Assembly (NCBI RefSeq): GCF_000613905.1
Contig: NZ_BAJW01000001.1
Location: 1 to 64,000, forward strand
From: Acetobacter persici JCM 25330
Lineage (GTDB): Bacteria; Pseudomonadota; Alphaproteobacteria; Acetobacterales; Acetobacteraceae
Length of the DNA: 64,000 bases
Direction of reading: 5' to 3'
Below, piece by piece: positions 50,019-60,121 of the stretch. The notes below the pieces were generated by a model that was not told the origin of the DNA, made no database searches, and was given only the letters and a program-made list of their open reading frames with translations. A program made the position numbers and the translations under genes. Positions within the stretch are counted from its first letter, which is position 1; each line of letters opens with the position of its first letter.

Positions 50019-50990
50019 ATGAGCCTGCCCGTGAAGACCCTGCCTGTTGCGCGTTTTGTTACCAGATCTGCGGTGCATCTTTCTGTTGGCTCTCTGCTGC
50101 TGGGTCTGGGGGGATGCGGCTATTACGCCTCCCGCACGGCGCATAAGGCGCAGGTGATCATGATTGGTATGACGGAAGAAGACGTGCAGGCGTGCGCGGG
50201 TGTTCCGGCTAAAACGCAGATCATCAACAGTCATGTAAAGATTTTTGAATATCAGCGGGGGCGCAATATTGGTGCGCCCACGTCCTCAACGCTTATTCCT
50301 GTGCAGTCTGTTGTCAATATTGTCAGAGATGTTGGCGGTGGGGACGGGAATAGCTGTATCGCTGACTTCCGCATTGTCGATGGGACTGTGCGCGACGTGT
50401 ACTATAGTGGTGATGATGATATGCTGGTGGGCACAGACGGGGTGTGTTCAAGCATTGTGCGCGGATGTGTCCGCCGTAATGTGCCCAGTGGGTCACCGCC
50501 TGATTTCTGGAAAACTTCTGCTTTCTTGCAGCCGCAACCCGAGAAATCGTCCGGGGCGTCTGCTCCCGTGTCTCCCGCTACGGACGGTATTTCCGGTAAC
50601 GCTGCGGCACCAGCAGCCACAAGGCCGGGAGGACTCGCCTCTCGCCCTGCGCCCTTGGCTCCCCCGCTTGCAGAGCCGACACTTGCCGCCCCTGCGGCAC
50701 TGCCCGGTACGACGACACCTGTCACATCTCCTGTGACAACGCCTGCGGAAACTGCTCCGGTGACGCCTACGCCTACGGTAACCACAACAACCACAGCTAG
50801 CCCGGGTATGTCTCCTGCCGTAACCCCCGCCGCGTCAGGGACAGGTCCTGCGTCAGCCCCGACAAGTGCATCTGGCACAACTCCGGCCAATCCGGCGTCT
50901 GCTCCCGTTGCGACCCCTAGCGTGACACACACCACGGTAACGCCTGCTGGAGTGTCTGCTCCGCAGGAGACAGCCGTACCGCAGAACTAA
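50019..50990 (+). CDS. Lipoprotein with SmpA/BamE-like domain and long Ala/Pro/Thr-rich tail
   Basis: A 323-residue protein with a lipobox LLGLGGC at about residues 27-33, so it is probably attached to the outer membrane. Residues 40-135 contain IGMTEEDVQACAGVPAK, reminiscent of the SmpA/OmlA (BamE-like) fold found in small envelope lipoproteins. From about residue 165 to the end the sequence is an unbroken Ala/Pro/Thr/Ser-rich tail lacking charged or aromatic residues, likely an extended spacer in the periplasm or through the wall. The tail is tandem-like but not a regular repeat. Function unknown; the N-terminal fold assignment is tentative. Confidence -1.
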   Translation: MSLPVKTLPVARFVTRSAVHLSVGSLLLGLGGCGYYASRTAHKAQVIMIGMTEEDVQACAGVPAKTQIINSHVKIFEYQRGRNIGAPTSSTLIPVQSVVNIVRDVGGGDGNSCIADFRIVDGTVRDVYYSGDDDMLVGTDGVCSSIVRGCVRRNVPSGSPPDFWKTSAFLQPQPEKSSGASAPVSPATDGISGNAAAPAATRPGGLASRPAPLAPPLAEPTLAAPAALPGTTTPVTSPVTTPAETAPVTPTPTVTTTTTASPGMSPAVTPAASGTGPASAPTSASGTTPANPASAPVATPSVTHTTVTPAGVSAPQETAVPQN

Positions 50991-51038
50991 ATTTCCGTCT
51001 GTGGCCAAGACAGGGCCGGACGATAAGCGTCCCGGTTT

Positions 51039-52384
51039 TCAGGGTTTGGAGACAAGGCCCAGTGGCAGGGCAATATGGGCACGCAGGCCGTGCGGCTTGA
51101 TGTTGCTGAGGGAAAGCTGCCCGTTATGGCGGGTGATAATGGCATCAGCAATTGAAAGCCCCAGCCCCAGCCCTCCATCGGAAGCGCGGGCCGGGTCCAG
51201 CCTGTAAAATGGCAGGCGGGCTGAAGCCAGCAGGTTGTCAGGAATACCGGGGCCGTTATCACGGATATCAATCAGGGCGCGGTGCCCCTCGCTTTTCAGA
51301 CTGACAGTCACGTCCGTTCCGTATTTCAGACCATTTTCAATCAGATTACTAAAAGCCCGTTCCATCGGAGTGGTCTGGCAGATGCAAGTGAGCTGGGCCG
51401 GGCCTGAATAATGGATATTATGACCAACCACGCTGAATTCATGGCACAGGCTTTCCAGCAGGGAGGCAAGATCAATCGCTTCGGCTTTTTCTGCATGCGT
51501 CTGCTCACGCAGGAAATGCAGTGTCCCGTTCAGCATTTTTTTCATTAGCGTGAGGTCATGCTTCATGGCGGCGGGAGAGGCTTCCTCGCCTCCCAGTTCC
51601 AGCCGCATGAACAGGCGCGTCAGAGGCGTGCGCAGATCGTGCCCGATGGCAATCAGCATCCGGGTGCGTTCTTCGGCCGAGGCGGCAATCCGGGCCTGCA
51701 TCCGGTTGAAGGCATGCGTCAGCCGCCGTACTTCCGTCGGGCCATGTTCCGGCAGCGGGTCGGGCGTGCTGTCATACCCAAAAGCATCGGCCTGTGCAGC
51801 AATGTTCCGTAACGGGCGGCTGATATGCCAGATGCTCCAGAAGGTGAGTGACAGGGTGATGGTCACGAGAAAGACCAGGGAAACCGTGAGCGGCATGGTC
51901 CAGTGCATCATATGGCCAATATGATGATTGTGAGAGTTATAGACCAGAACACTAATATTTTCATGAGAGAGCGAAAGGTAAGACACCGGCATATGCTCAT
52001 CATGCCCGGCGCAGCTTCTGGCCCGCAGGGCATGGTTCCCCAGATTGCCGCGGGAGACGAGCATATGCTGGATAAAGCCGGTCATGGGGTCTGTTGGCAC
52101 GACGGCACAGGCTGGTGTGGGGCCGACACTAAAATTGAGCCCGTTGCCGGAAATCTTCTGGGCAATTGCTCCCTGAATTGGGGCGGTGCGGCCTGAAGGG
52201 CCTCAATCCCGGTTTCAATGGCCAGAATATTGGTCCAGGGGCCGCCCGGCAGGGGTGGGACCAGCGGGCGGAACGCATAGAGCAGAAAAGGGGTAATGCT
52301 CAGCGTCAGAAACATGCAGACGGACACGAGAGTGACCATCTGGCCATAAATGGTTCTGGGGTAGAAGCGAGGCAGTTTCCTCAC
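51039..52384 (-). CDS. Sensor histidine kinase (frame broken)
   Basis: Two-component kinase. An N-terminal membrane helix (LVSVCMFLTLSITPFLLYAF), a periplasmic sensor of about 100 residues, a second helix (PLTVSLVFLVTITLSLTFW), HAMP, then the H-box AIGHDLRTPLTRL, N-box SNLIENGLKYG, and G-boxes DIRDNGPGIP and GLGLGLSIADAI. The frame breaks at 52103-52105 inside the periplasmic domain; one base restores 448 residues. The stop/start of the response regulator gene overlap this gene by four bases. Its signal is unknown; the next gene on the same strand encodes a histidine-rich exported protein, which raises metal sensing as a possibility. Confidence -1.
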
Positions 52385-53109
52385 GATTTGCGGTCATCCG
52401 GGTCAAAAATATAACCGCCGCCGCGAATGGTCCGGATCAGTTCCAGTTGTCGCCCTTCATGCGAGAGTTTGCGGCGCAGACGGCTGATCAGCAGATCAAT
52501 AGCGCGGGGGTCCACAGTTTTCTCGTCATCATGAATCCGGGCCAGAAGTTCCGCCCGGTTAAAAACATGATGGGCGTTCTGGCAGAAGGTGAGCAGCAGA
52601 TCCGTCTCCGAGCCTGTCAGAGCCACGCGGATTCCGGTTTTACCGTATAAGGCGCGTTTGGCGGGTTCAAACAGCCAGTTATCAAACCGGTAGTGCAGAA
52701 CACCCTGAGCCTCCGCAGGGGTGGTTTCTGGCTGCGCACGGCGTAACACCGCCCGGATGCGGGCGGCGAGTTCTTCCAGATCAAACGGTTTGGAAACATA
52801 GTCATCCGCGCCCAGATCCAGCCCGGAAATCCGGTCATCAATATCACTCAGCGCGCTGACCATAATGATGCGTGAGGCAGATGTCTGGCGGATATGCTGG
52901 CACAGGCTACGCCCGTCTTCCCCCGGCAGCATGATGTCAAGCAGCGTGAGATCAAGCGGTTGCTGCTTTTCGGCCGCATCAATGCCTGCACGGTTGAGCG
53001 CGGTTGAAACTTTATAGCCCAGCCGCTGAAGATAGCGTTGTAACAACCCGCAAATTTCGGGGTCATCTTCCACAATCAGGACATGGATGGCCTGCACGGC
53101 ACTGGTCAT
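52381..53109 (-). CDS. OmpR-family response regulator
   Basis: Receiver domain with acidic pocket LIVEDDPE, phosphorylation site LTLLDIMLPGEDG, and lysine in DDYVSKPFDL, followed by a winged-helix DNA-binding domain with LTGSETDLLLTF, RAIDLLISRLRRKL and RTIRGGGYIF. I prefer ATG 53109 (MTSAVQAIHVLIVEDD) with GAGG upstream; a TTG at 53163 adds 18 low-complexity residues. It is the partner of the downstream kinase. The gene overlap makes the pairing certain; targets are unknown. Confidence -1.
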   Translation of the reverse strand: MTSAVQAIHVLIVEDDPEICGLLQRYLQRLGYKVSTALNRAGIDAAEKQQPLDLTLLDIMLPGEDGRSLCQHIRQTSASRIIMVSALSDIDDRISGLDLGADDYVSKPFDLEELAARIRAVLRRAQPETTPAEAQGVLHYRFDNWLFEPAKRALYGKTGIRVALTGSETDLLLTFCQNAHHVFNRAELLARIHDDEKTVDPRAIDLLISRLRRKLSHEGRQLELIRTIRGGGYIFDPDDRKS

Positions 53110-53306
53110 GGCGGGATGTGCCTCGGCGGTTGCTGGGGAAGGGGAGGAAGTGTGTGAAGACAAATGCGTTCTTCTCGTGTCAGTCAGGCCTCGTGAATCG
53201 TATTCTTAAGATTGTGGTTTTGTAAAAGAAAGCAAGTAAAAACTGGAAGCATGAAGACAGGCGCACCACGGGATGCGCCTGTCTGTTCTATGGGCTGGAA
53301 ACCAGA

Positions 53307-53708
53307 TCAGTTCTGATTATCGTTACGGTCTGGCCTACCCTCACGGTCTTCGCCACTGTGGTTGCCGCCGTGGCGATGTTCGCCTCCATTCTGGGTATTG
53401 TCCTGATCATCAGAGCCGGAAGGCTGGCCGCGTGAGCCGCGCTGACCCCCATGATGATGGCTGCCGTTGTTCTGGCTGTCATTCTGAGTATCAGAGTCAG
53501 AAGAGCGGCCATGAGGGCCACGGTTTTCACCACCACGGCGATGGCTGCCACCATTATCGTTGCCGCCGGACTCCTGATTGTCAGACGGGCCGCTGTTGCT
53601 GTCATTATCGCTGTTCTGGCTGTGGTGGGATCTGTGTCCGTCTGCGTAAGACAGGGCCGGTGCCACAACACCCAGAGCAGCGACGAGGAGAAGAGCTTTT
53701 TTCATCAT
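53307..53708 (-). CDS. Secreted His/Asn/Asp/Gly-rich repeat protein
   Basis: A 133-residue protein with a clean signal peptide (MMKKALLLVAALGVVAPALSYA). The mature part has almost no hydrophobic residues and no cysteine. It is made of imperfect repeats of about 26 residues, each with a histidine/glycine knot (GGSHRRGGENRG, NGSHHHGGQRGSRG, GGEHRHGGNHSGED) between Ser/Asp/Asn/Gln-rich stretches. It should be disordered and could bind metal ions through the histidines and aspartates. It is encoded on the same strand as the two-component system, about 200 bases upstream of the regulator gene. No family is recognised. Confidence -1.
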   Translation of the reverse strand: MMKKALLLVAALGVVAPALSYADGHRSHHSQNSDNDSNSGPSDNQESGGNDNGGSHRRGGENRGPHGRSSDSDTQNDSQNNGSHHHGGQRGSRGQPSGSDDQDNTQNGGEHRHGGNHSGEDREGRPDRNDNQN

Positions 53709-53956
53709 CTATAAAACCTTTTGTGCAGGACGAGAGAAAAAGACGTCCTCTCGCCTGTCAGGAAAACATAGGAGAAAAGCTGGCGCTCGTAAGAGAAAAA
53801 CTGGAAAAGAGAGGGAATATGTCAGTTATGAAAAATAATAAAAATAGAAAATAAGTATTATAGGATGGCTGGCGATTTAAACGGGCGGATGGTGCTCGGA
53901 AACGCCTTGCAGATCTGTTAGGGACCGGCCACGCACCATGGTTTACGGAACGCCGC

Positions 53957-54784
53957 TTAAAGGCTGACCTGCAGAGCAGGCTGGAAACGGCCCATGGTGC
54001 TCTTTTGTGTTCTGGTGGTGTGCTGTGCGCAGGAGGTCGCGGGCAGAGCATCACTCTGCGTCATGTGGCTCCGGAGTGTATAATCTTCCTTATAAATAGT
54101 GAGGATTTTCTGCCTCTGAGCCGCGCTGAGGTCTGTGGTGAAACGCCGGGTTGTATTGACTTTCCGGATTTCTCCGGCATGCAGGCCGGGGATAAAGGGG
54201 TAAATCCGGTCAATATCCTTAAGGTCAAACAGCATTTTAACAGCCATTTCCCCCTGCCGGTTTGTCAGATACCAGTGTTGCGGGCGCAGAACATGGTCTA
54301 GCTGATAAATGGATGACGCACCGTCCACATACTCAATCATCCGGTCCAGAGTGGTCAGGTCCGCGTAGCGTTCCACAAAACCGGGATGCAGCTCGACATG
54401 GCTACCGCCTCCATTGCGGATGAAGTCATAGGACGAGAGAAAGCGTTCAACAGGGTCACGCCACAGGGCAAAACTGGGCATGGAGCGCACAACATCCGGT
54501 GCGTGTTTCTGGTAATAGCGAATGCTTTCATGCCGCATGCTACACCCGTACAGCACCTCGGAGATGGCCGTTCCGGCGTTTTTGGGCACGTGGATAAACA
54601 GGACGCCTGCCTTGCGGATGGTGGCCAGACGCTCCTGCCGCTTTTTGCTTAAGGGGAGGGGGAGCCGCCAGTCCACATATCGTTCCTGCAGATCCCCATG
54701 CAGGGTGACGCCGCACAACTGCTCCATCGTCTTTTTTCGCGTTTCATGAATCTGTTCTCGCAGAGTGTAAAAAGCAGAAGACAT
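53957..54784 (-). CDS. Sulfotransferase family-2-like protein
   Basis: A 275-residue protein. FIHVPKNAGTAISEVLYG (about residues 63-80) is the 5'-phosphosulfate-binding loop of PAPS-dependent sulfotransferases, and FALWRDPVERFLSSYDFI is the 3'-phosphate-binding segment. Family members transfer sulfate from PAPS to carbohydrates or other acceptors. No signal peptide is present, so it is cytosolic or peripheral. It stands alone, with no surface-polysaccharide genes nearby, so the acceptor cannot be guessed. Intact. Possible link to the sulfur-rich gene content further left is only suggestive. Confidence -1.
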   Translation of the reverse strand: MSSAFYTLREQIHETRKKTMEQLCGVTLHGDLQERYVDWRLPLPLSKKRQERLATIRKAGVLFIHVPKNAGTAISEVLYGCSMRHESIRYYQKHAPDVVRSMPSFALWRDPVERFLSSYDFIRNGGGSHVELHPGFVERYADLTTLDRMIEYVDGASSIYQLDHVLRPQHWYLTNRQGEMAVKMLFDLKDIDRIYPFIPGLHAGEIRKVNTTRRFTTDLSAAQRQKILTIYKEDYTLRSHMTQSDALPATSCAQHTTRTQKSTMGRFQPALQVSL

Positions 54785-55144
54785 GCCGCGTATCCAGTAA
54801 AGAAGAGCAGGATTTAGAGCGTCATTTTATTTTGCTGGTAAAAGAGAAATTACCGGAAATAAAAGACTCCAGAGAGAAGCCTGTTGTAACGCACAGGACT
54901 CGGATTGGGGAATGATAAAAAATGAGAATCCTCTTTTTATTTCAGTTTTGACAAAATAAGGTCAAAATAAGATCAGTATTTCTATATGCACACAAAAGAC
55001 AGGAAAGGCGCCTCGCGATGAGGGAGGCGTCCCGTTCTCCCGCATCGTTGACGGGCGTGAGAATGTGCTAAAAATAGCGCGATCGGAATAATCCGAAGAA
55101 AAAATGATGTGATCAGATTCAGCGATTTTTTAGGAGATTGAGGG
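54785..55144. other. Divergent promoter region, no gene
   Basis: A 360-base gap between the divergent sulfotransferase and aminopeptidase genes, AT-rich in the middle, with a CGCCTC/GAGGCG hairpin around 55009-55029. I see no coding frame. Confidence -1.
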
Positions 55145-57775
55145 ATGCGTCGGCTTCTGGCTTTTACCACCCTGCTGGCAGGTTTGCCGCTAGCTGGCCC
55201 GGTGTGTGCGGAACAGGTCTTTTCTTTCCAGCGGGCTGCCGGGCAGTTACCCAAAACAGTGGTGCCGGTTGCCTACACCATCAGGCTTTCCACAGATATG
55301 CAGGCCCTGACGCTGGCCGGGCAGGAAAGCATCCGGGTTGATGTGCGTACCCCTACCGCGGATATGACGCTGAATCAGGCTGGTCTGCACCTGTCCGACG
55401 CTGTTCTGGATAACGGCGTGAAGGCGCAGATTACGCAGGATGACGCGGCCGAAACGGCAACCCTGCATTTTCCCGCTAAAGTGGGAAAAGGTGCGCATAC
55501 GCTGGTTATTTCCTATTCCGGGCCGATTCTGAAAACGCCTAACGGCATCTATGTCGATGATTATACTGCGCCCTCTGGCGAGATAAAGCGGATGCTGGTC
55601 ACGCAGTTTGAAGTGGCCGATGCCCGCCGGATGTTCCCCGGCTGGGATGAGCCCGCGTTTAAGGCCACGTTCCAACTGAACGTCACACTCCCCAAAGAAG
55701 CCGTTGCTGTCAGCAATATGCCGGTTACCCAGACGGTGGCGGATGGTGCTGAGGCCAAGATAGTCTCTTTCGGCACAACGCCGCGCATGTCCACTTATCT
55801 GCTGGCGCTGGTGGCGGGGGATATGAAATCCGTGCAGGGGCAGGCAGATGGCACGCCACTGGCTGTGTATGCGCCGTCTGGTCTGGAAGAGCAGGGGCGT
55901 TACGCCCTGCAGGCATCAGAAAAGATTCTTCCCTATTATAACAGCTATTTTGGCGTAAAATATCCTCTGCCCAAAATGGATATGGTCGCCATTCCCGGCA
56001 ACTATCAGGCCGGTGCAATGGAGAACTGGGGCCTTCTGACCTATATTGATAACGTCCTGCTGTTTGACCCGAAAAACAGCACCCCCCGTACGCGCGAACT
56101 GATTTATGAAGTTGTGGCGCATGAAATGGCGCATCAGTGGTCAGGTGACCTCGTGACAATGGGCTGGTGGGACAATATCTGGCTGAATGAGGGCTTTGCC
56201 TCATGGATGGAGATCAAGGCCACAGACAAGATGAACCCGGAATGGGACATCTGGCCCCGTCAGCATGAAACGCGCGAGGAAACCATGGCGACGGACGCTC
56301 TGCCGTCCACGCACCCTATCCAGCAGGTTATTCACAATGTGAGTGAAGCCAACTCGGCATTTGACAGTATCAGCTACGGCAAGGGCGAACTTGTGATCCG
56401 TATGCTGGAAGGCTGGCTGGGTGAAGACCATTTCCGCGATGGGATGCGCCTGTACATGAAGGCCCATGCCTATAGCAGCACAACCAGTCAGGATCTGTGG
56501 CAGGCGCTTTCCAAAACGTCCGGTCTGGATGTTGGTCCGGCGGCCCGGAGCTTTACAGAACAGCCGGGTATCCCGCTGGTGAATGTTGCCTCTGCCTGCA
56601 AAGCCGGGAAAACGGTTTATACTCTGACGCAAAGCCGCTTTACCATTCATGACCCGCATCCGGTAGCCCAGACGTGGATGATCCCGGTTGTGGCGGGTGG
56701 CCCCGGTCTGGCAACACAAAAATTGCTGCTGGGTAAAGCGCCGCAGACACTCAGCGTTGCAGGATGTGATGCCCCCCTCAAGCTTAATCTGGGCGAAAGT
56801 GGCTATTACCGTGTACAGTACAGTGCGCCAGCCTTTGCATCTTTGCTGAAAAACGCGCAGCATTTTGCGCCGGTGGACAGAGCCAACCTGCTGGGGGATC
56901 AGTTTGCCCTGTTCCGTTCCGGTCAGGCTCCCCTTTCTACCTATATGGATCTGGCGGATAGCTGCTCTCGGCGCAGGAGAGCGATATTGCTGTTTTGCAG
57001 GAAATTATCGAACGGTTTGAAACGCTGGATCAGTATCTGAAAGGCAGCCCTGACCGTGCCCCGTTCCGCTTATGCCCGCAAACAACTGGCTCCTGTTCTT
57101 GCGCGTCTGGGCTGGGATCAGAAAGCGGATGAAAGCGTGCTGGACACCATGCTGCGCCCGTCTGTTATTGCCGCCCTCGGCACCTTTGAAGATCCGGGCG
57201 TAGTTGCGGAAGCCGGGAGGCGCTTTGCCCGCTGGCAGGCTGATCCGGCCTCTTTAAAGCCTGATCTGGTCGGTGTTGTCGCGCGGATTGCCATGACCCA
57301 TGCAGACCAGAAAACTTACAATGCCATGGCAGAGAAAGTCCGGACAACGCAGGCCACTGAGGTCAAACTCCGTCTGTTTAACGCACTCGCTGGTGCGACG
57401 GACCCGGCCTTGATTGAGAAAAACGTCGCGCTGACCTACAGCGGGGCCATTCCCAACGGGCGTATTGCCATGGCGCTGGGCCGTGTGGCGGAGGAGAGTG
57501 AAAACCCGGATCTGGTGTGGAAACTCGTCAAACAGCACGAGGCTGAAATCCGCACGCATCTCGCCCCCTGGTCTCAGGACGGCTTTCTGGCGGCTATTGC
57601 GGCCTATTCTGATAATCCGGCCATTGCGCAGGCGCTTGAAGCTGATCCGTTCTCCGGCAAAACAACTGGCTCCAAGATCGCAACGGCAAAAGCGTTAAGT
57701 GAAATCGGGGCGCGTAAAGAGGCCATGCAGGCGGCACAGACGCAGTTGCATGACTGGCTGGGCACCCGGCACTAA
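55145..57775 (+). CDS. M1-family metallo-aminopeptidase, exported (two frame breaks)
   Basis: Signal peptide ending VCA. The exopeptidase motif QAGAMENWGLL and the zinc site VVAHEMAHQWSGD (H-E-x-x-H) followed by LNEGFASWMEIKA, with the third ligand, identify an M1 aminopeptidase that trims N-terminal residues from peptides in the periplasm. The ERAP-like C-terminal helical domain completes it. The frame breaks at about 56960 (one base lost) and again at about 57066-57070 (either two bases lost, giving a family-like FRAYARKQL, or one gained). Repaired length is 876-877 residues, typical for the family. Reading the second half as a separate gene from 57056 would leave both products non-functional. 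Confidence -1.
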
Positions 57776-57832
57776 AAGGCCGGGTCTCAGCGCCGGGTAG
57801 GCGCGGAGAGAAGGCTAAGTGTATTAAAGGTC

Positions 57833-57873
57833 TGCTTCTGCCCATACGGGAATGATCTGTATGGGCAGAAGCA
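57833..57873. terminator. Strong bidirectional terminator hairpin
   Basis: A perfect 15-bp inverted repeat, TGCTTCTGCCCATAC and GTATGGGCAGAAGCA, with an 11-base loop, between the convergent aminopeptidase and nucleoside hydrolase genes. Confidence -1.
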
Positions 57874-57901
57874 TCTGCAACCTGCTTTAGCCTGCACAGA
57901 G

Positions 57902-58828
57902 TTACAGGGCAGACAGGCGCTCGATAACCAGATCGTAAACGCCTTCCACATCGACTTCGCGCATGAAGAGGGCGTTTTTCTTTTTTCCGGTAATGCCCCA
58001 CCAGTCCACGACGCTCATACCAGTGTCAGCGCGCTTTCAGTCTCAATTTCAACATTTACCTCCCGCCCACGGTAGAGGTCGGGTCTGAGCAGCCACAGGA
58101 CTGTATTGGGGTCATGCAGCGGGCCGCCGTCTGTCCCGTATTTTGTGGCTTCAAACCGTTTTTCAAACCGTAGCCATGCCGCCACAACCGGGCCGACCCG
58201 GTTGGGAATGGCATCAAGGCGCTCAAGGCGCGCTTTGCTGGTATGGAGCTGATGCGTGACATCCAGCGGGAACACAATCAGCGGGATGCCGGATTCAAAC
58301 ACCATCCGCGCAGCATGGGGGTCCACATAGATATTGAATTCCGCCGTGGGGGTAATATTCCCCACTTCGGAAAATGCGCAGCTCATGGTGACAATTTGGC
58401 CGATACGCTCCCGCAGCAGGTTCTTTGGCCAGAGCGAGGGCAATGTTGGTCAGAGGGCCGATTGTGCAGAGCGTGATTGTGCCCGGCGGGTTTTCCATGA
58501 CCGTGCGGATGATAAAATCCACCGCGTGGTCGGGTGTGGCTTCCCGGCTTGGGGGAGGCAGGTCAACACCTTCAAAACCCGTTTTGCCATGCACATGCGT
58601 TGCCGTTACGCCGGGGCGTAATAACGGGCGGTCTGCTCCGGCATGAACGGGAATATCCGTGCGCCCGACAAGATCAAGAGTTTTCAGGGCGTTTTCTGTC
58701 GTCTGCGCAACCGGAACATTCCCGGCAACCGTTGTGACCCCCAGAAGCTCGATTTCCGGGCTGGCGAGGGCCAGCAGGATGGTCAGCGCATCATCCTGAC
58801 CGGGGTCGGTATCAATAATAATCTTCAT
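57902..58828 (-). CDS. Inosine-uridine-preferring nucleoside hydrolase (two frame breaks)
   Basis: The N terminus MKIIIDTDPGQDDALTILLA carries the calcium-binding D-T-D-P-G-x-D-D signature of nucleoside hydrolases, which split ribonucleosides into base and ribose. Later segments MSCAFSEVGNITPTAEFNIYVDP and the C-terminal VDVEGVYDLVIERLSAL (family end) lie in other frames. The frame breaks at 58419-58420 (two bases lost or one gained) and 58020-58021 (one base lost). The last 38 codons are in a frame too short to notice by length alone but read VVDWWGITGKKKNALFMR. Repaired length is 308-309 residues, the family norm. Last gene of a leftward operon with cytidine deaminase and deoxyribosyltransferase. 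Confidence -1.
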
Positions 58829-58868
58829 GCGTGCTCCGTCGTGAAATTATCCAGAATTTCAGGAAGTT

Positions 58869-59303
58869 TTAAGAAGAGGTTTTGTCTGTGCCGGTTTCCA
58901 GATTTTCCGGGCCGAAGGATGCGGGCAGGAGCGCATGAAGATCATCTTTGAAAAGCTGTTTGCCGTCTTCATCCACCACCAGAACGCAGGTGCGCTGTGT
59001 TGCAAATTCCCGGATTTTCTGGCGGCAGCCCCCACAGGGCAGGCAGGGGGCAGGCCCTTTGCCGGCGACAAGAATTGTTGCAATTTTGCGGGAACCGCCT
59101 GCCGCGATCATGGCGGAAATGGCTCCGGCCTCAGCACATACGCCTTCCGGGTAGGCTGCGTTTTCCACGTTGCATCCGGCAAAGACCTGACCCTCTTCCG
59201 TAATCAGCGCAGCACCAACGTGAAAGCGGGAGTACGGGGCGTAGGCATTGCTGCGGGCCGCTAAAGCTTTTTGCGTGAGGTCTGAAAGGGTTTTGTTATC
59301 CAT
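58869..59303 (-). CDS. cdd: Cytidine deaminase
   Basis: A 144-residue homotetrameric-type cytidine deaminase. Zinc and catalytic residues are in GVCAEAGAI (C-A-E) and PCLPCGGCRQ (P-C-x-x-C); NVENAAYPEG is the nucleoside-binding segment. It converts cytidine and deoxycytidine to uridine and deoxyuridine. ATG 59303 is chosen; it overlaps the stop of the upstream deoxyribosyltransferase gene, showing translational coupling. It forms a pyrimidine/purine salvage operon with its neighbours. Confidence -1.
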   Translation of the reverse strand: MDNKTLSDLTQKALAARSNAYAPYSRFHVGAALITEEGQVFAGCNVENAAYPEGVCAEAGAISAMIAAGGSRKIATILVAGKGPAPCLPCGGCRQKIREFATQRTCVLVVDEDGKQLFKDDLHALLPASFGPENLETGTDKTSS

Positions 59304-59928
59304 GAGAGGCTGCCTCCTGCTGCGTTGCGCCATAAATCAGATCAGCCAGAGTAATAGCGGCAGCGCGGAAAGCGTCCAGAATGTCTTCAGCAATGGCAAT
59401 GTCTCCCCCCGCCTGCCTGATGAACCCTTCCACCATGGCATTCTGTAACAGACCTTCTGAATGTACGATCATGCTATCGGCATCCAGCCAGCGCACTCTG
59501 GCGGCCGTGTGTGGGCGCTCCTGTGTGAGGGGGGTGTGCCAGGCCTGTTCAAAATAGGTCTGTACTTTTGTATGGTAGGAGCGGCCATCGGTCGTGTAGC
59601 CCGCCATAGGCTTGTTCTGGGCTGCCATATAGCCAATTTCAACCGCTGTGCCGGGGTCCATATCCGCGGCGCGGCGGAAGGGGTCGATGCAGAACAAGGC
59701 GGCGTCACATTTGTCCATCAGGCCCCGATCCAGTCGTGCAATCAGCAGACTGGTCTCCTTGCCGGGTGGCAGGGCGTCTACTTCCTCCTGCCCGTCAAAC
59801 GGGGAGACACCGTGCAGACGCACCTCCAGACAGACCTCTTTGAACGCTTTGAAAAGCTGCTGAGCGTTGTTCCTGAAAACAAGGTCTCCCCCAAGGTAAA
59901 CCTTTGGGTAGTTCAGAGGATCGGCCAT
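59296..59928 (-). CDS. Nucleoside 2-deoxyribosyltransferase-family protein
   Basis: A 210-residue protein with VYLGGDLVF at the N terminus, a SPFDGQEEVD segment and DPGTAVEIGYMAAQNKPMAGYTTD (about residues 93-116), the hallmark of nucleoside 2-deoxyribosyltransferases, where the glutamate in the TAVEIG context is the nucleophile. The enzyme swaps bases between deoxynucleosides. It is longer than the approximately 160-residue classical enzymes, carrying a C-terminal helical extension from about residue 160. First gene of the leftward salvage operon; overlaps cdd by eight bases. Confidence -1.
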   Translation of the reverse strand: MADPLNYPKVYLGGDLVFRNNAQQLFKAFKEVCLEVRLHGVSPFDGQEEVDALPPGKETSLLIARLDRGLMDKCDAALFCIDPFRRAADMDPGTAVEIGYMAAQNKPMAGYTTDGRSYHTKVQTYFEQAWHTPLTQERPHTAARVRWLDADSMIVHSEGLLQNAMVEGFIRQAGGDIAIAEDILDAFRAAAITLADLIYGATQQEAASHG

Positions 59929-60121
59929 GAAGTCTTCCCTGTTCAGAGGCTCACGCTGCTGTTCCGGCGCGTGCAGAATGTGATGAAAGTTATGAGAAAC
60001 GGTGCATTTCCATTATAAAAATCATAGACACAGCACAAGATGTAAGCAACAGTAATACCTTTGCATATCAGCAGGATAGAGCCTGTTCTCTTAACCTTTC
60101 TGCGCAGGGGGCAGACAGACG

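Noticed and set aside
57056-57775. Separate downstream gene after the aminopeptidase
   Set aside because: Its sequence is the C-terminal helical domain of the M1 aminopeptidase; the gap between the two open frames is filled by family sequence in a third frame.
59461-60018. 185-codon plus-strand frame
   Set aside because: It is antisense to the deoxyribosyltransferase gene, which has clear motifs; the plus-strand frame has none.
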